Origin: CBDCMJ01 sp965224325
GTDB taxonomy: Bacteria > Chloroflexota > Dehalococcoidia > Lucifugimonadales > UBA3495
Direction of reading: 5' to 3'
Length of the DNA: 64,000 nucleotides
Assembly: GCA_965224325.1 (NCBI GenBank)
Contig: CBDCYT010000016.1
Coordinates: forward strand, 1 to 64,000
Both the position numbers and the translations under genes were made by a program. Each line of letters begins with the position of its first letter. The first letter of the stretch is position 1. The notes under the pieces were generated by a model. The model had not been told where the DNA came from and made no database searches. It worked only from the letters and a program-made list of their open reading frames with translations. Shown in pieces: positions 35,849 through 45,534 of the stretch.

Positions 35849-36728
35849 TCACCAGTCAACCCGCCTCCAATTCGCACGGGCGCCGTGTACTCGATAGCCT
35901 CTTCTCTTTGCGCGTACTCGACCTTCCCTCATGAATGACCCCAGGAAAGTCTTGCGTTCGAGACACGCGCTGCTCTCCAATACGGCTCTGATCTCACCTG
36001 CGTATTGCTGAATGTTCGCGAGGTCCAATTCCATGCCTGCCGGTTCATTCGTTTCTGCCAGCACTTGGTCCCGCCCCTCGTCCAGTGCTCGCTGCTCCGC
36101 CCGAAGCTGCTTCAAGCGCGGAGCCAGACCGTCGAGGTCAACTTTCCCGCTTTCCAACGAGGCGTACAGGCGAGTCAGCTTGTGACTAACCGCCTCAATG
36201 GACTGGTCGGCGCTGGTCAGTTCACTCTGCGCCCGACGCCTGTTCCCTCTCAGCTCCTCGTTGGTGATGTCCACCAACTTCCCGCAGATTCTCCTCGGTC
36301 AGGATATTCTCCTTGATCCGGTCAATGACGAACCCTTCCAGAGTTTTAGCGTTCATGGAAGGCGCAGCGCAAACATCCCGGCCCTTCTTGAAGCGGTTAT
36401 TGCAACTGTAGTAGAGAAACTTGCCGGACTTGCCGTTGGTGCCTATGGCCGCCGAGCCGCAGTGGCCGCAGTGGGCGAGTCCACTCAGCAGGTACTGGCT
36501 CGAAACAGCGCGGGGATGTCTTACCGCCGGACGCCGGGCGGGGATCATCTGCTGCACCTCGTCAAACACTTGCTTGCTGACTATGGGACGGACGGCGACA
36601 TCCGCCTGGGCCTTCACACTCATCAGAATGATTGCCTTCATCGACTTGCGACGCGTCGCCGGGTGGGACCCGTGGGAGTCGCCCCGCTCACGCCCGCCGG
36701 CGAAGGACCGTCTACAGATGGGACGCAA
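35849..36728 (-). pseudogene. Large serine recombinase, remnant (zinc-ribbon and coiled-coil part)
   Basis: Two minus-strand frames join into the C-terminal half of a large serine recombinase. The upstream frame (36728-36275 region) has IVSKQVFDEVQQMIPARRP, the zinc ribbon HCGHCGS with a later YYSCNN and DVCAAPS, and LEGFVIDRIKENI. The downstream frame (from about 36277) has a coiled coil, LTSADQSIEAVSHKLTRLYA, and the end KTFLGSFMREGRV. One or two bases are lost near 36275-36287. The N-terminal resolvase catalytic domain is gone. It lies between tRNA-Gln and the liv operon and marks a lost integrated element. Confidence 0.8.
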
Positions 36729-36788
36729 TACGAAGCAAGGCCGAAAAACTGGTGATCAAGGGTACGGGAACCTGACGGGACGCCCGGA

Positions 36789-37595
36789 TCACTCTTCCCT
36801 GTCGGTCCGGCCCAGGAATACTTGGGTCAAGATGTCGGTCTCCCGGATGGATTCGGGGTCTCCGTGGAACGCGACGCGGCCCTTGTCCAGCACGTAGGCC
36901 CGGTCCACGATGTTCAGGACGCCCTTGATGTTGTGCTCCACCACTATGATGGTGGTGTTCAGCCGCTCGCTTATCTCGGCGACTTTTTCGAACACCTCTT
37001 TGACTATGATGGGAGCCAGGCCCAGCGTGGGCTCGTCCAGCAGCAGCGCCTCTGGATCGGCCATGAGTCCCCGGCCCAGGGCGAGCATCTGTTGCTGCCC
37101 GCCTGACATGGCGCTGGCCAGGTCGCGCCTCTTGTCCTGCAAGACTGGGAACAGCTCCATGACCGAGTCCATCCGCCGCTCTTTTTCCGCCTTGTCGTTC
37201 AGGTGCAGGCAGCCCATTTCCAGGTTCTCCTGGATGGTGAGGTGGGTGAAGACACGCCTACCCTGAGGCACGAAGGAGATACCCTCTTTCACTATCTCGT
37301 GGGTGGCGGACGCCAACAAGCGGTTGCGCCAGTAGACCTCCCCGGCAACTAAAGGGGCCAGTCCCATCACGGCTTTGAGAACAGTGGACTTTCCGGCCCC
37401 ATTGGGACCCATTACCCCCACGACCTCTCCCTTGCGGACCCCCAGAGACACGTCGTCCAGGGCCGTGACGACGCCATAGTGGACGGATATGCCTGACAAC
37501 TCAAGCAGCATCCCACCGTCGGCGGGTTGGGAGCCGGTGTCAGAAGCAGCGTTGTCGAGATTCTGTTGTTGGGTCGGTTCTTCCTGTGTGTCCAT
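36789..37595 (-). CDS. livF: Branched-chain amino-acid ABC transporter, ATP-binding protein
   Basis: 268 residues. Walker A GPNGAGKST, signature AMSGGQQQMLALGRGL, Walker B LLLDEPTLGLAP and switch His in VVEHNI are all present, in the spacing of LivF. It lies at the inner face of the membrane and drives uptake with LivG, through LivH/LivM. Last gene of the minus-strand liv operon, 33 bp after livG. A 30-residue polar leader precedes the ABC fold. Confidence 0.9.
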   Translation of the reverse strand: MDTQEEPTQQQNLDNAASDTGSQPADGGMLLELSGISVHYGVVTALDDVSLGVRKGEVVGVMGPNGAGKSTVLKAVMGLAPLVAGEVYWRNRLLASATHEIVKEGISFVPQGRRVFTHLTIQENLEMGCLHLNDKAEKERRMDSVMELFPVLQDKRRDLASAMSGGQQQMLALGRGLMADPEALLLDEPTLGLAPIIVKEVFEKVAEISERLNTTIIVVEHNIKGVLNIVDRAYVLDKGRVAFHGDPESIRETDILTQVFLGRTDREE

Positions 37596-37628
37596 TCTTG
37601 TGTCTCACAATGATTCTTGGCCGTTGGG

Positions 37629-38390
37629 CTAGACGCCCAGATAGGCTTCTATGACCTCTGGGCGGCTCAAGACCTCGTGTACGTCCCCCTGTGCAAGGAG
37701 CTTGCCGCTGTCCAACACAATCAGGTGGTCGGGCAACTCCCGGACTATGTCCATGTTATGGGAAATGAGTATTATGGTGTTCCCGTCCTCCCGCATCTGG
37801 TTCATCAAGCCCTTCATCTTCTCTAGCATCTGGGGGAAGAGTCCCGCGAAGGGCTCGTCGAACATCATGGTCCGTACGCCCATCGCGATGGCGCGTCCGA
37901 TGCCCAGCAGCTTCCGCTGGCCGTAGGACAGGTTCATGGCGAGGTCGTTCCGCTTCTCCCACAAGCCCACGTCCTCCAGGACGGCCGCAGTCTTCTCACG
38001 GTGGACGGGCTTTGTCCGTTCGAACAGAGCGGGAAAGAGCCCGCGCTTGGTCAGGACCACCATGACGTTGTTCCACACGGTCATCTGGTCGAAGAGCCGC
38101 ACCTCCTGAAACGTACGGGTGATGCCATGGACGGGGTTGTCATGGGCTTTCACCTCTTTGAGGACGGCTCCGTCGATAATCACCATTCCGCCATCCAGGG
38201 GCAGCGTACCAGTGAGCAGATTTATCAGGGTGGACTTCCCGGAGCCGTTGGGTCCGACTATGCTGGTCATTCCCTTCTTGGGAATTGACACTGTAAGCTC
38301 GTCCACCGCTCGAACAGAGCCGAAGTGCTTGGAGATGTCGACGGTCTCCAGGGCGTACGGCTCACCCGATTGGACAGGTCCTTCGCTCAT
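37629..38390 (-). CDS. livG: Branched-chain amino-acid ABC transporter, ATP-binding protein
   Basis: ATG 38390 overlaps the livM stop by ATGA, giving 253 residues. The longer open frame upstream is a shadow of livM. Walker A GPNGSGKST, signature LSYGQRKLLGIGRA (S-Y-G-Q form common in LivG), Walker B MMFDEPFAGLFP and His in LISHNMD are visible. It pairs with LivF in the transporter. Confidence 0.9.
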   Translation of the reverse strand: MSEGPVQSGEPYALETVDISKHFGSVRAVDELTVSIPKKGMTSIVGPNGSGKSTLINLLTGTLPLDGGMVIIDGAVLKEVKAHDNPVHGITRTFQEVRLFDQMTVWNNVMVVLTKRGLFPALFERTKPVHREKTAAVLEDVGLWEKRNDLAMNLSYGQRKLLGIGRAIAMGVRTMMFDEPFAGLFPQMLEKMKGLMNQMREDGNTIILISHNMDIVRELPDHLIVLDSGKLLAQGDVHEVLSRPEVIEAYLGV

Positions 38391-39421
38391 AGCCTGTACC
38401 TCCCAACCAGGCCTTGGGGCCTGAACAGCATAAGCAGCGCCAGCAGAATGCCCAGGATTAGCAGCCGGGCTTGGCCGACGTACTCGGTGGGCAGCAAGGG
38501 GATAAAGCGCATGCCCTCTTCCAGCAGCACGAAAGCCATTGCTCCCAGGAGCGACCCCCATATCGTGGCCAGGCCGCCGAGTATCACTATGGCAACCAGC
38601 AGCATGGACTCCAACAGAATGAAGGAGTTGGGGTCCACGAAGTTGGTCCAGCTGCCGAAAAGCCCTCCGGCCAGGCCCGCCATCATGGCTGAGATGGTCC
38701 ATATGGCTAGCTTGTAGTGGGTCGCCCGGTAGCCGAACACCCCAATGGCCTGCTCGTCCTCTCGTATGGCGGTGAGCACCCTCCCGAACGACGAGGTGAC
38801 TATGAACCAGGAGATGAGAACTATGACCGCCAGGAACACCAGCACTAGTCCCAGGAATTCCAGCTCTCCGTTGAACACCCACCCGCCTATCGCCGGACGG
38901 GGCACCTCGTGGATCCCGAATGCGCCCCGGGTAAGGTCCCGCCAGTTTAGGAAGACATTGAAGCTGATTATGGCGAAGCCAAAGGAGACGAGGACGAAGA
39001 TGTCGTCCCTGAACCGGTTGAAGACAACACCCACGACAGTGGCGACCAAGCCCGCCAGGGCTACAGCAACGGGCAGAGCTGCGAAGAACGGCCAATCGAA
39101 TGTGGGGATGGACCCGGTGCGCAGTTGGTCGTATGAGGCCTCCGAGGTGAGAATTGCGGTGGTGTAGGCGCCAACGCCGAAGAAGCCGATGTGCCCCACC
39201 GACAGCAGCCCCGTGAAGCCCACCACCAGGTTCAGACTGACCGCCAGTATTCCCCAAATGCCGAACACGGTTCCCAGGGCTATGGCGAATCCGACCCCCT
39301 TCCACAACATGAACGCGATGGCCCACGAGATGATGAGCAGGTTCGCCCACATGTCTATGTTGTCCCTGAAGGACGCCAGAAGCCCCTGAGGAACGCCCCG
39401 AAACCTGGTTAGTGCACCCAT
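38387..39421 (-). CDS. livM: Branched-chain amino-acid ABC transporter, permease
   Basis: 344 residues with eight or more hydrophobic helices. LivM signatures are GILAVSLNLVVGFTGLLSVG, HIGFFGVGAYTTAIL and the coupling helix TAIREDEQAIGVFGYRATHYKL, which docks on the ATPases. Translationally coupled to livG. Separated from livH by 248 bp. Confidence 0.92.
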   Translation of the reverse strand: MGALTRFRGVPQGLLASFRDNIDMWANLLIISWAIAFMLWKGVGFAIALGTVFGIWGILAVSLNLVVGFTGLLSVGHIGFFGVGAYTTAILTSEASYDQLRTGSIPTFDWPFFAALPVAVALAGLVATVVGVVFNRFRDDIFVLVSFGFAIISFNVFLNWRDLTRGAFGIHEVPRPAIGGWVFNGELEFLGLVLVFLAVIVLISWFIVTSSFGRVLTAIREDEQAIGVFGYRATHYKLAIWTISAMMAGLAGGLFGSWTNFVDPNSFILLESMLLVAIVILGGLATIWGSLLGAMAFVLLEEGMRFIPLLPTEYVGQARLLILGILLALLMLFRPQGLVGRYRL

Positions 39422-39669
39422 TCTCCCAATTCCGTCGGGATAACTATAGCCTCACGGAGGCCGGATAAGGTCGGTGAAGAGGAGATGTAGACATACCTCC
39501 TCCCCTTTAATGGGTAAGGTTGGGGTGGGGGTGATGCGCCTTTTGTCCGCCGGCGTCCTCCGAATTCCGGCCTCCGCCGGAAAGACTGGGGCAGGGCGCC
39601 GGAGTCCCCCATTCCCACCTTCCACCCGAGGGGAATGGACAACTGCTGGCTATATTCATAGCGATGGGG
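39422..39669. repeat. Spacer between livH and livM with short inverted repeats
   Basis: It contains TTCCGGCCTCCGCCGGAA (about 39562-39579), a REP-like inverted repeat, next to a G-rich run around 39516-39535. A spacer of this size inside a liv operon is unusual and probably comes from repeat insertion. It may weaken transcription into livM. Confidence 0.5.
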
Positions 39670-41088
39670 TCACTTCCTTGGCACTAGGCCCTTGGGCCAG
39701 AACGACAAGAACAGTATAAGCACGATAAAGGCGATGACGTCCTTCCATTCACCCGCCAGGTCCCAGATGCCGAACTGCTCTATCATGCCCAGAGTGAATC
39801 CGCCGACGATGGCGCCGTAGAGGTTCCCGATGCCTCCCACTACCGAGGCTATCCAGCCCTTCAGCAACAGCAGCAGGCCCATCCTTGGCTGTATGGCCGT
39901 GTCGTGACCGGTTAGAATTCCAGCCATCGCCGCATATATAGCGCCTATGAAGAACACGGCGGCGATTATCATGGTGGTGTTTATCCCCACCACCTTCGAC
40001 ACCTCCTCATCGTCGCTGATGGCCCGCACCGCCTTCCCGAACGCGGTCATCTTGAGGGCCAGCAACAACGCCAAAAAGCCGGCCAGGGCCACCCCTATGG
40101 TGAAGACGTTGAACCCCTTGATGTTGGCTCCTCCCACGGTCCAGGGGTCGTTCCCGAACGCCTCCGGCAGAGGACGTGCGGCGGTCTGGAATACAATCGT
40201 GATTGCGGCGGTCATCGCCAGGAGGACGCCCAGGGACGCCACCAACATGATCAGGGGTGACCGCGCCCGCGCCCGCATGTACACGTACATGCCCCGGTAA
40301 AGGGCGACGGCGACGGTTCCCGCCAGCAGACAGGATACTCCCCAACTCAAGTAGAGCTGAGACCCGGGAGTGTTGGCCACCAGGAATCCGCAGTACCCTC
40401 CAAGTACAGCCGCCCCAATCCCGCCAACAGCCAGGAACACCCATAAGCGACCGCCTGTGGATATGCGCCGAAAGGCTTGGCGCTGGGCCCAGACCACAAC
40501 AATCGCCGTCAACGCGCCAATCGCGGGGGCGAGCAATAAGTTTAATTTACTTGGGTAAGAGAGCACGAAACCCGTGTAGACCCCTACGCCCGCCGCCAGC
40601 GCTCCCATGGCCGCCGGACGCACCGCGGATTTGAAGCGCTCCTTGAGGCGGGGTGAAAGGACGGCGTTGAGGGCCCAACCCGCCACTCCGGCCGCCGTCG
40701 CGGCGAACAACACGTTGACGTAGACTTCGTTAACCTCGTATTGGCCGCCCAGGGTGTCGTGAGACCTAACGTAGAAGACGCCGTAGGCGCCTATAGCAGC
40801 GGCGGCGCCGTAGTACAGGTCGAAGAACCAGACGGTGCTGTACACCAGCGTGAACCCTACGGCAAGCAGAGCGTAAATCGCTCCGACGGACAGCCCGTTG
40901 AAGGCGAACTGGGTGGCCTGCTCGGGGGACTGGGTTATCTTCCAGACGACATAGGTCACCGCCATCGTTGCCAGTGCGACGGCCAGGAGCCTACCCGAAC
41001 CGGCACTGCGTACAATCAAGCGGCCCCCCAAGAGCATTTCAACCGGAAGGTTTTGGAATACGCCGATGGGCTGGCTCTTCCGGCCCAT
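39670..41088 (-). CDS. livH: Branched-chain amino-acid ABC transporter, permease, enlarged
   Basis: 472 residues against about 290-300 for typical LivH. The canonical parts are at the two ends: FAFNGLSVGAIYALLAVGFTLV near residue 65, and from residue 270 RARSPLIMLVASLGVLLAM, the coupling helix KAVRAISDDEEVSKVVGINTTM, and GGIGNLYGAIVGGFTLGMIE. Between them is about 130-170 extra residues with several more hydrophobic segments (for example VFLAVGGIGAAVLGGYCGFL). The product is still a plausible permease; the role of the insert is unknown. It lies 16 bp after livJ. Confidence 0.85.
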   Translation of the reverse strand: MGRKSQPIGVFQNLPVEMLLGGRLIVRSAGSGRLLAVALATMAVTYVVWKITQSPEQATQFAFNGLSVGAIYALLAVGFTLVYSTVWFFDLYYGAAAAIGAYGVFYVRSHDTLGGQYEVNEVYVNVLFAATAAGVAGWALNAVLSPRLKERFKSAVRPAAMGALAAGVGVYTGFVLSYPSKLNLLLAPAIGALTAIVVVWAQRQAFRRISTGGRLWVFLAVGGIGAAVLGGYCGFLVANTPGSQLYLSWGVSCLLAGTVAVALYRGMYVYMRARARSPLIMLVASLGVLLAMTAAITIVFQTAARPLPEAFGNDPWTVGGANIKGFNVFTIGVALAGFLALLLALKMTAFGKAVRAISDDEEVSKVVGINTTMIIAAVFFIGAIYAAMAGILTGHDTAIQPRMGLLLLLKGWIASVVGGIGNLYGAIVGGFTLGMIEQFGIWDLAGEWKDVIAFIVLILFLSFWPKGLVPRK

Positions 41089-41104
41089 CGGCTATCCCTC
41101 GATT

Positions 41105-42283
41105 CTACTGGGTCGGCGTGGGTTCCAACACCTTGTAACCCTGGTTCTCCTCGGTCCTCTCGGCCGGGGGCAGCACCTCGACGACGGCGTTGGATAGGCC
41201 GACAACCTCGCCCTTGTCGTCGAAGCTGTAGTTGTCCCCTATGGTCCCGGTCCAGGTGATGTCGTACATGCAGTCCCTGAAACCGTCTGCGTCCTGGTCG
41301 TCGCCAGTCTGCTTCAGGCACTCAGCGGCGATGTACACGTCATCGTAGGCCGATCCCAGATACCAGGCCAGGGTGACGTAGTCGTAGCGTTCCCGGAAAT
41401 TGGCAAGGACTTCCTGGGCCTTGGTGTTCGACGGGTCGAGGTCGGTCTGGATGGCCTTGAGGCCGGTGGCGGCGTCGCCGGCGATCTCCAATGCGGTCGC
41501 CCCGACAGGGACCACTTCGGAGTACATCGGCCCATCGTAGTTTAACTCCCGAGCCTGCTTGACAATCGTGCCGCCGGAGGATTCGGACTGGGCTGCTATG
41601 TGGAGCGCATCAGGGTTCTCAATGAACAGTTTGGTCAGTTGGGTCCTGAAGTCGGTGACGTCTGAAGCGTAGCGTTCCTCCGCGACCAATTCGCCGCCCC
41701 GCTTCTGGAACTGCTCGACGGTCGTCCGCCTGACGCCCTCGGCGTAGTCGGTCGCCTCGGTGATGGTGGCCAGCTTGCGGGCGCCGTCCGCCCATAAGAC
41801 GTTGCCGGTGTCGATGCCCAACTGGAGGTCGCTCAGCGCGGTCCGGAAGATGTAGTCCCCGGCGTCGGCGATGTCAGGGTTGGTGGCCAGGCCGGAGAAC
41901 ATAATCACTCCGTCTTTCTCGGCTAGGGGAGCGGCGCCCAACATCGCTCCGCTGCAGGATGTGCCGAGGATGATCTTGACCCCGTCCACATCGGTCAGCT
42001 TTCTGTAAGCGGTGATCGCATCTTGGGCGGCGCATTTCGAGTCCTCAACGATGATCTCCAGCATCCGCCCGTTGATGCCGCCCGCCTCGTTAATCTCGTC
42101 AACGGCCATCTGCTTGGCTCGAACGGCTACGTTTCCGTAGGTTTCGCCCAGACCCGTGACCGATTCCATTACTCCTATCACAAAGGGACCGTCGTCCCCG
42201 TCTCCTCCGCAAGCCATGGCCGCCGACGCAACAATCGCCAGCATACCCAGCAAGACAATCCGAGTCACCGATATCAGCCCCAC
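41105..42283 (-). CDS. livJ: Branched-chain amino-acid-type ABC transporter, substrate-binding lipoprotein
   Basis: GTG 42283 is preferred, since AAGGGGG lies about eight bases upstream. The N-terminus is a lipoprotein signal, VLLGMLAIVASAAMACGG, with Cys as the lipid site. The rest is a type I periplasmic-binding fold: VIGVMESVTGLGETYGN, AAQDAITAYRKLTDVDGV, ILGTSCSGAML, and FRTALSDLQLG. It captures ligand outside the cell and passes it to LivHM. The ligand may be an amino acid or another small acid. First gene of the operon. Confidence 0.88.
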   Translation of the reverse strand: MGLISVTRIVLLGMLAIVASAAMACGGDGDDGPFVIGVMESVTGLGETYGNVAVRAKQMAVDEINEAGGINGRMLEIIVEDSKCAAQDAITAYRKLTDVDGVKIILGTSCSGAMLGAAPLAEKDGVIMFSGLATNPDIADAGDYIFRTALSDLQLGIDTGNVLWADGARKLATITEATDYAEGVRRTTVEQFQKRGGELVAEERYASDVTDFRTQLTKLFIENPDALHIAAQSESSGGTIVKQARELNYDGPMYSEVVPVGATALEIAGDAATGLKAIQTDLDPSNTKAQEVLANFRERYDYVTLAWYLGSAYDDVYIAAECLKQTGDDQDADGFRDCMYDITWTGTIGDNYSFDDKGEVVGLSNAVVEVLPPAERTEENQGYKVLEPTPTQ

Positions 42284-42886
42284 CGTACACCCCCTTCTAT
42301 ACAAAAAGCTTAGTACATCGGCTTCCAAGTATAGTAGCGTTATTTTGGGGCTTCTTCAATAACAAGTGGTCGGTCCGACAGGGTCCTTATAATTGTCTGC
42401 CGCCCGTCATACCAGCCACCCACCCGTCTTTCCCGCGAAAGCGGGAATCCCCACGTTCTTGATGTTGGACTGCCATTGGACAAACCCAAAGTGCATGGGG
42501 AAATAGGAGTTGTCGCGAAAACTAAGAGACCCTGGTCAGTCCGACCAGAACGTGGCATCGGAGGACAGGGCACTTACCGAATGAGTGGCGCCAAGTTCCG
42601 GGGAGTACTACCTTGCTATTGACGGCCGTCAAGAATATGTCGGCCCGTACGCCCTGACGATTGCTCAGACCAGTAATTGACCCTGTGATTAGGTTGTGTT
42701 GACTCAGCTCTCTGAAAACAGGAGTTCAGGCAGTGCGAAAGGTGACCATGCAGCCACGGACATCTTCCTTGACCAATTGGTGAGGCATCTTCGCTGAATA
42801 TGGACAGCCTTTAGGACGGGAGAATAGCCCGGGAATGTAGACAGCCTTTAAGACAGGAGAATAGCCCGGCAAGGTGTCTTCGAGGG
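42284..42886. other. Intergenic with direct repeats and a hairpin
   Basis: 603 bp. It holds a REP-like hairpin (TTTCCCGCGAAAGCGGGAA, about 42429-42447) and two 31-bp near-identical direct repeats at 42803-42833 and 42840-42870, sharing GACAGCCTTTA and GAGAATAGCCCGG. The promoter for livJ should be near its right-hand edge at 42284-42350. No gene is seen. Confidence 0.6.
42803..42870 (+). repeat. Two 31-bp direct repeats, period 37
   Basis: Both copies begin GACAGCCTTTA and contain GAGAATAGCCCGG, differing at three or four bases. They lie just downstream of the M16 peptidase stop. Confidence 0.7.
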
Positions 42887-45534
42887 CTACCCCTCTTCAG
42901 GGAGCAGCACTACCCGCACGTAGCGGTCGCCGGTGAGATAGCGCTGAGCTGCGGCCGCAACCTGCTCCAGAGTCAACGCCTCCAACAATTCGTCGAAACT
43001 GACGATCTGAATGAACGACTCACCCCGTTGCACTGCGGACTGAATCTGATTGAGCCAGAATCCGTTGTCTCGCAGCTGTTCCTCCCGGGACGTACGCAGA
43101 AGCTCTTTGACCGTGTCCAGGTATTTCTGCTCACCTCCCGTGCGTAGCCAGTCCACTTCCTCCATCACTTCGTCCAAGAGCTCTTCGGCGCGTGAAGGAT
43201 CACTGCCAAAAATTATGGAGACCAGGTACTCAGGATCCGGAAGACTGGAATCATCTGCGTTTACGCTGATGCTATAGGTGCCGCCCAGCTCCTCACGCAC
43301 TCGCTCGCGCAGACGGATCCCGAGCATTTCGCCTGCCACTGTAAGTGTCAGCGCCTCCTCGCGGCTCCACTCCATATCTCCGGCAAACACCAACACCGTT
43401 CTGCTGCGTGGTTCGAGGCCACTGTGGACTACGTGGTCCTCCAACTCCATGGGCGGGTCGATCTCGACGTCCCGCCACTGCTCAGCGCGCCCGGTGTTTG
43501 GCAAACTGGCCAAATATGTGGCGGTCAACGAGCGCAGGTTTTCCCAGTCGAAGGCGCCCACGAAAACGAAGGTTGTGTCGCCCAGGTCCGCGAACCGGTC
43601 AGCGTACACGGCTTCCGCACGCTCCAAGTTCAGTTCCTCCAGCAGTTCGATGGTAAGGGGCCGCTGGCGGAAGTGGTTCTGGCCCAGCACGGTATTCACG
43701 GCGTCGAAGAGAATCGCGTCCGGCTGGGCGGCACGAGTCTCAGCGATGCTGCGCAGACTAGACTCGTACCTTGAGAAGTAGATCGGATCCAGCCGAGGCG
43801 CGGTTGTATACAGCGTAATCAGTTGAAACAGGGTCTCCAGATCCTCCGGAGAGGCGTTGCCTTCGAAACCTTCAAACAGCTCTCCGATGTAAGGGGACAC
43901 CGAGACCCTTTTGCCGGCCAGCAGCTTGTCCAGGGTCACATTGTCATGCGGACCTACGCCGCCCCCGGAAACCAACTCGGCAGCGTACAGAGCGGACACA
44001 TGGTCCTCGTCTGCGACCAGCGAGTGTCCGCCGGGACTCAAGGCCGTGAATACCACTTCGTCGTTGCGGAAGTCGGTCTGCTTAGCTATCACGGTTATGC
44101 CGTTGGATAGCGTCCATCTTAGAGCGTCGATGGACTCGATTCGCTCTTCACCGGTGATGCTACCCGGAGTCGGAAGTGTTGCCAGCAGTGGAACATCGTC
44201 GAGGACGTCTGCGTAGGGGTCCACCTCCAGTGTATTGGCCGCTTCGAGTTGTGACTGCACCGCCGCAGCCAATTCCCCGTCTGCACCGCCGATAGTCTCC
44301 TCGGGTCGCACGACCAGAAGGGCCGTGTCCTCGAGCCGAGTCCAGGATTCTGACACGTCATAGAACTCCGCCAGCGAAATTTGCGGTAGCAACTCCTGGT
44401 ATAGCTCCCACTCACCCTCGATACCGAGAACCGGCGTCCCACTGAGAAAATGGTCCACGTACGAGTCTACAAGACCAGCCGACTCCATCTGGTCCCGTTG
44501 CTTGTACGCGCTCTCCACCGAGCTCAAGAAGTTGACTTTCTCTCGGGCCAGTTCGCTGTCGGTAAAGCCATGCTGTCGAATGCGCTGAATTTCCTCCAGC
44601 AAAGCTGCTAACCCGCGTTCGACGCCGTCCTCCTCCACCCACGCTGAGAACGTCAAGATGTCCAGTGGTTCCACAAAGGATGAGCGTCCAGCTCCAGCAA
44701 CGAGGTAGGGGGGATCGGCGACCTGGCCTCGTTCGAATAGTCGCGCGTTCAACATCATTAAGGCAAGCCTTTCCACCGCCGTGCGACGAAATGCGGCCAG
44801 GTCTTGACCGATGTCGGGGGGAAGCTTTCGGATCAGGATGAACTGGGTACCAGGCGACTCGGGATCGGTGAACACTTCGATGCGCGTCGTGTCGTGGCCC
44901 GGAATGTCGAAGAGCGGCCTATCTGTGAGGGGTGCGACAGCCGCGCGCTCCTGGCTAGCCTCGCCCTCGGGAGGCGGCGCAAAGTGCTGCTTCACCTTGG
45001 TCTTGATCAATTCCGTATCGAAGTCACCCACAGCTACGACGGCCATCAGGTCGAGCCTGTACCAACGCTCGTAGAAATCCCTCAGGCGCTCTACAGGCGC
45101 AGTTTCGATGATCTCAGTCAGGCAAATAGGATTCCGGTCGGCGTACCGCGAAGAGCTAAAAGCTGTGGGAGCAAGTTGTCTTGAAGGCGCGAGTCGAACC
45201 CCTGTCTTATGCGCCACTCTTCCAGGACCACATCCCGCTCCAGCTCCACCTCAACTGGCTCCAAGGTTACTGCGTAGGCCCAGTCACTGAGAATCTGAAA
45301 CGCGGTCTCGGTAACTTCGGGATCGCCGGTCGGGATCTCCAGCCAATACATGGTGTCGTCGAAGCCGGTTTGGGCGTTCAGCTCGGGTCCAAAGGAACTG
45401 CCGATGGACTCAAGGTAGTCGACGATCTCCTGCTTGGCGAAGCGGGCGGTTCCATTGAACCCCATGTGCTCCACGAGGTGTGCCAGCCGGCGCTGATCGT
45501 CCTCTTCAAGGACAGAGCCAGCGTTTACTACTAG

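Noticed and set aside
38391..39350. N-terminal extension of livG
   Set aside because: It is a shadow of livM; the ATP-binding protein starts at 38390 with an ATGA overlap.
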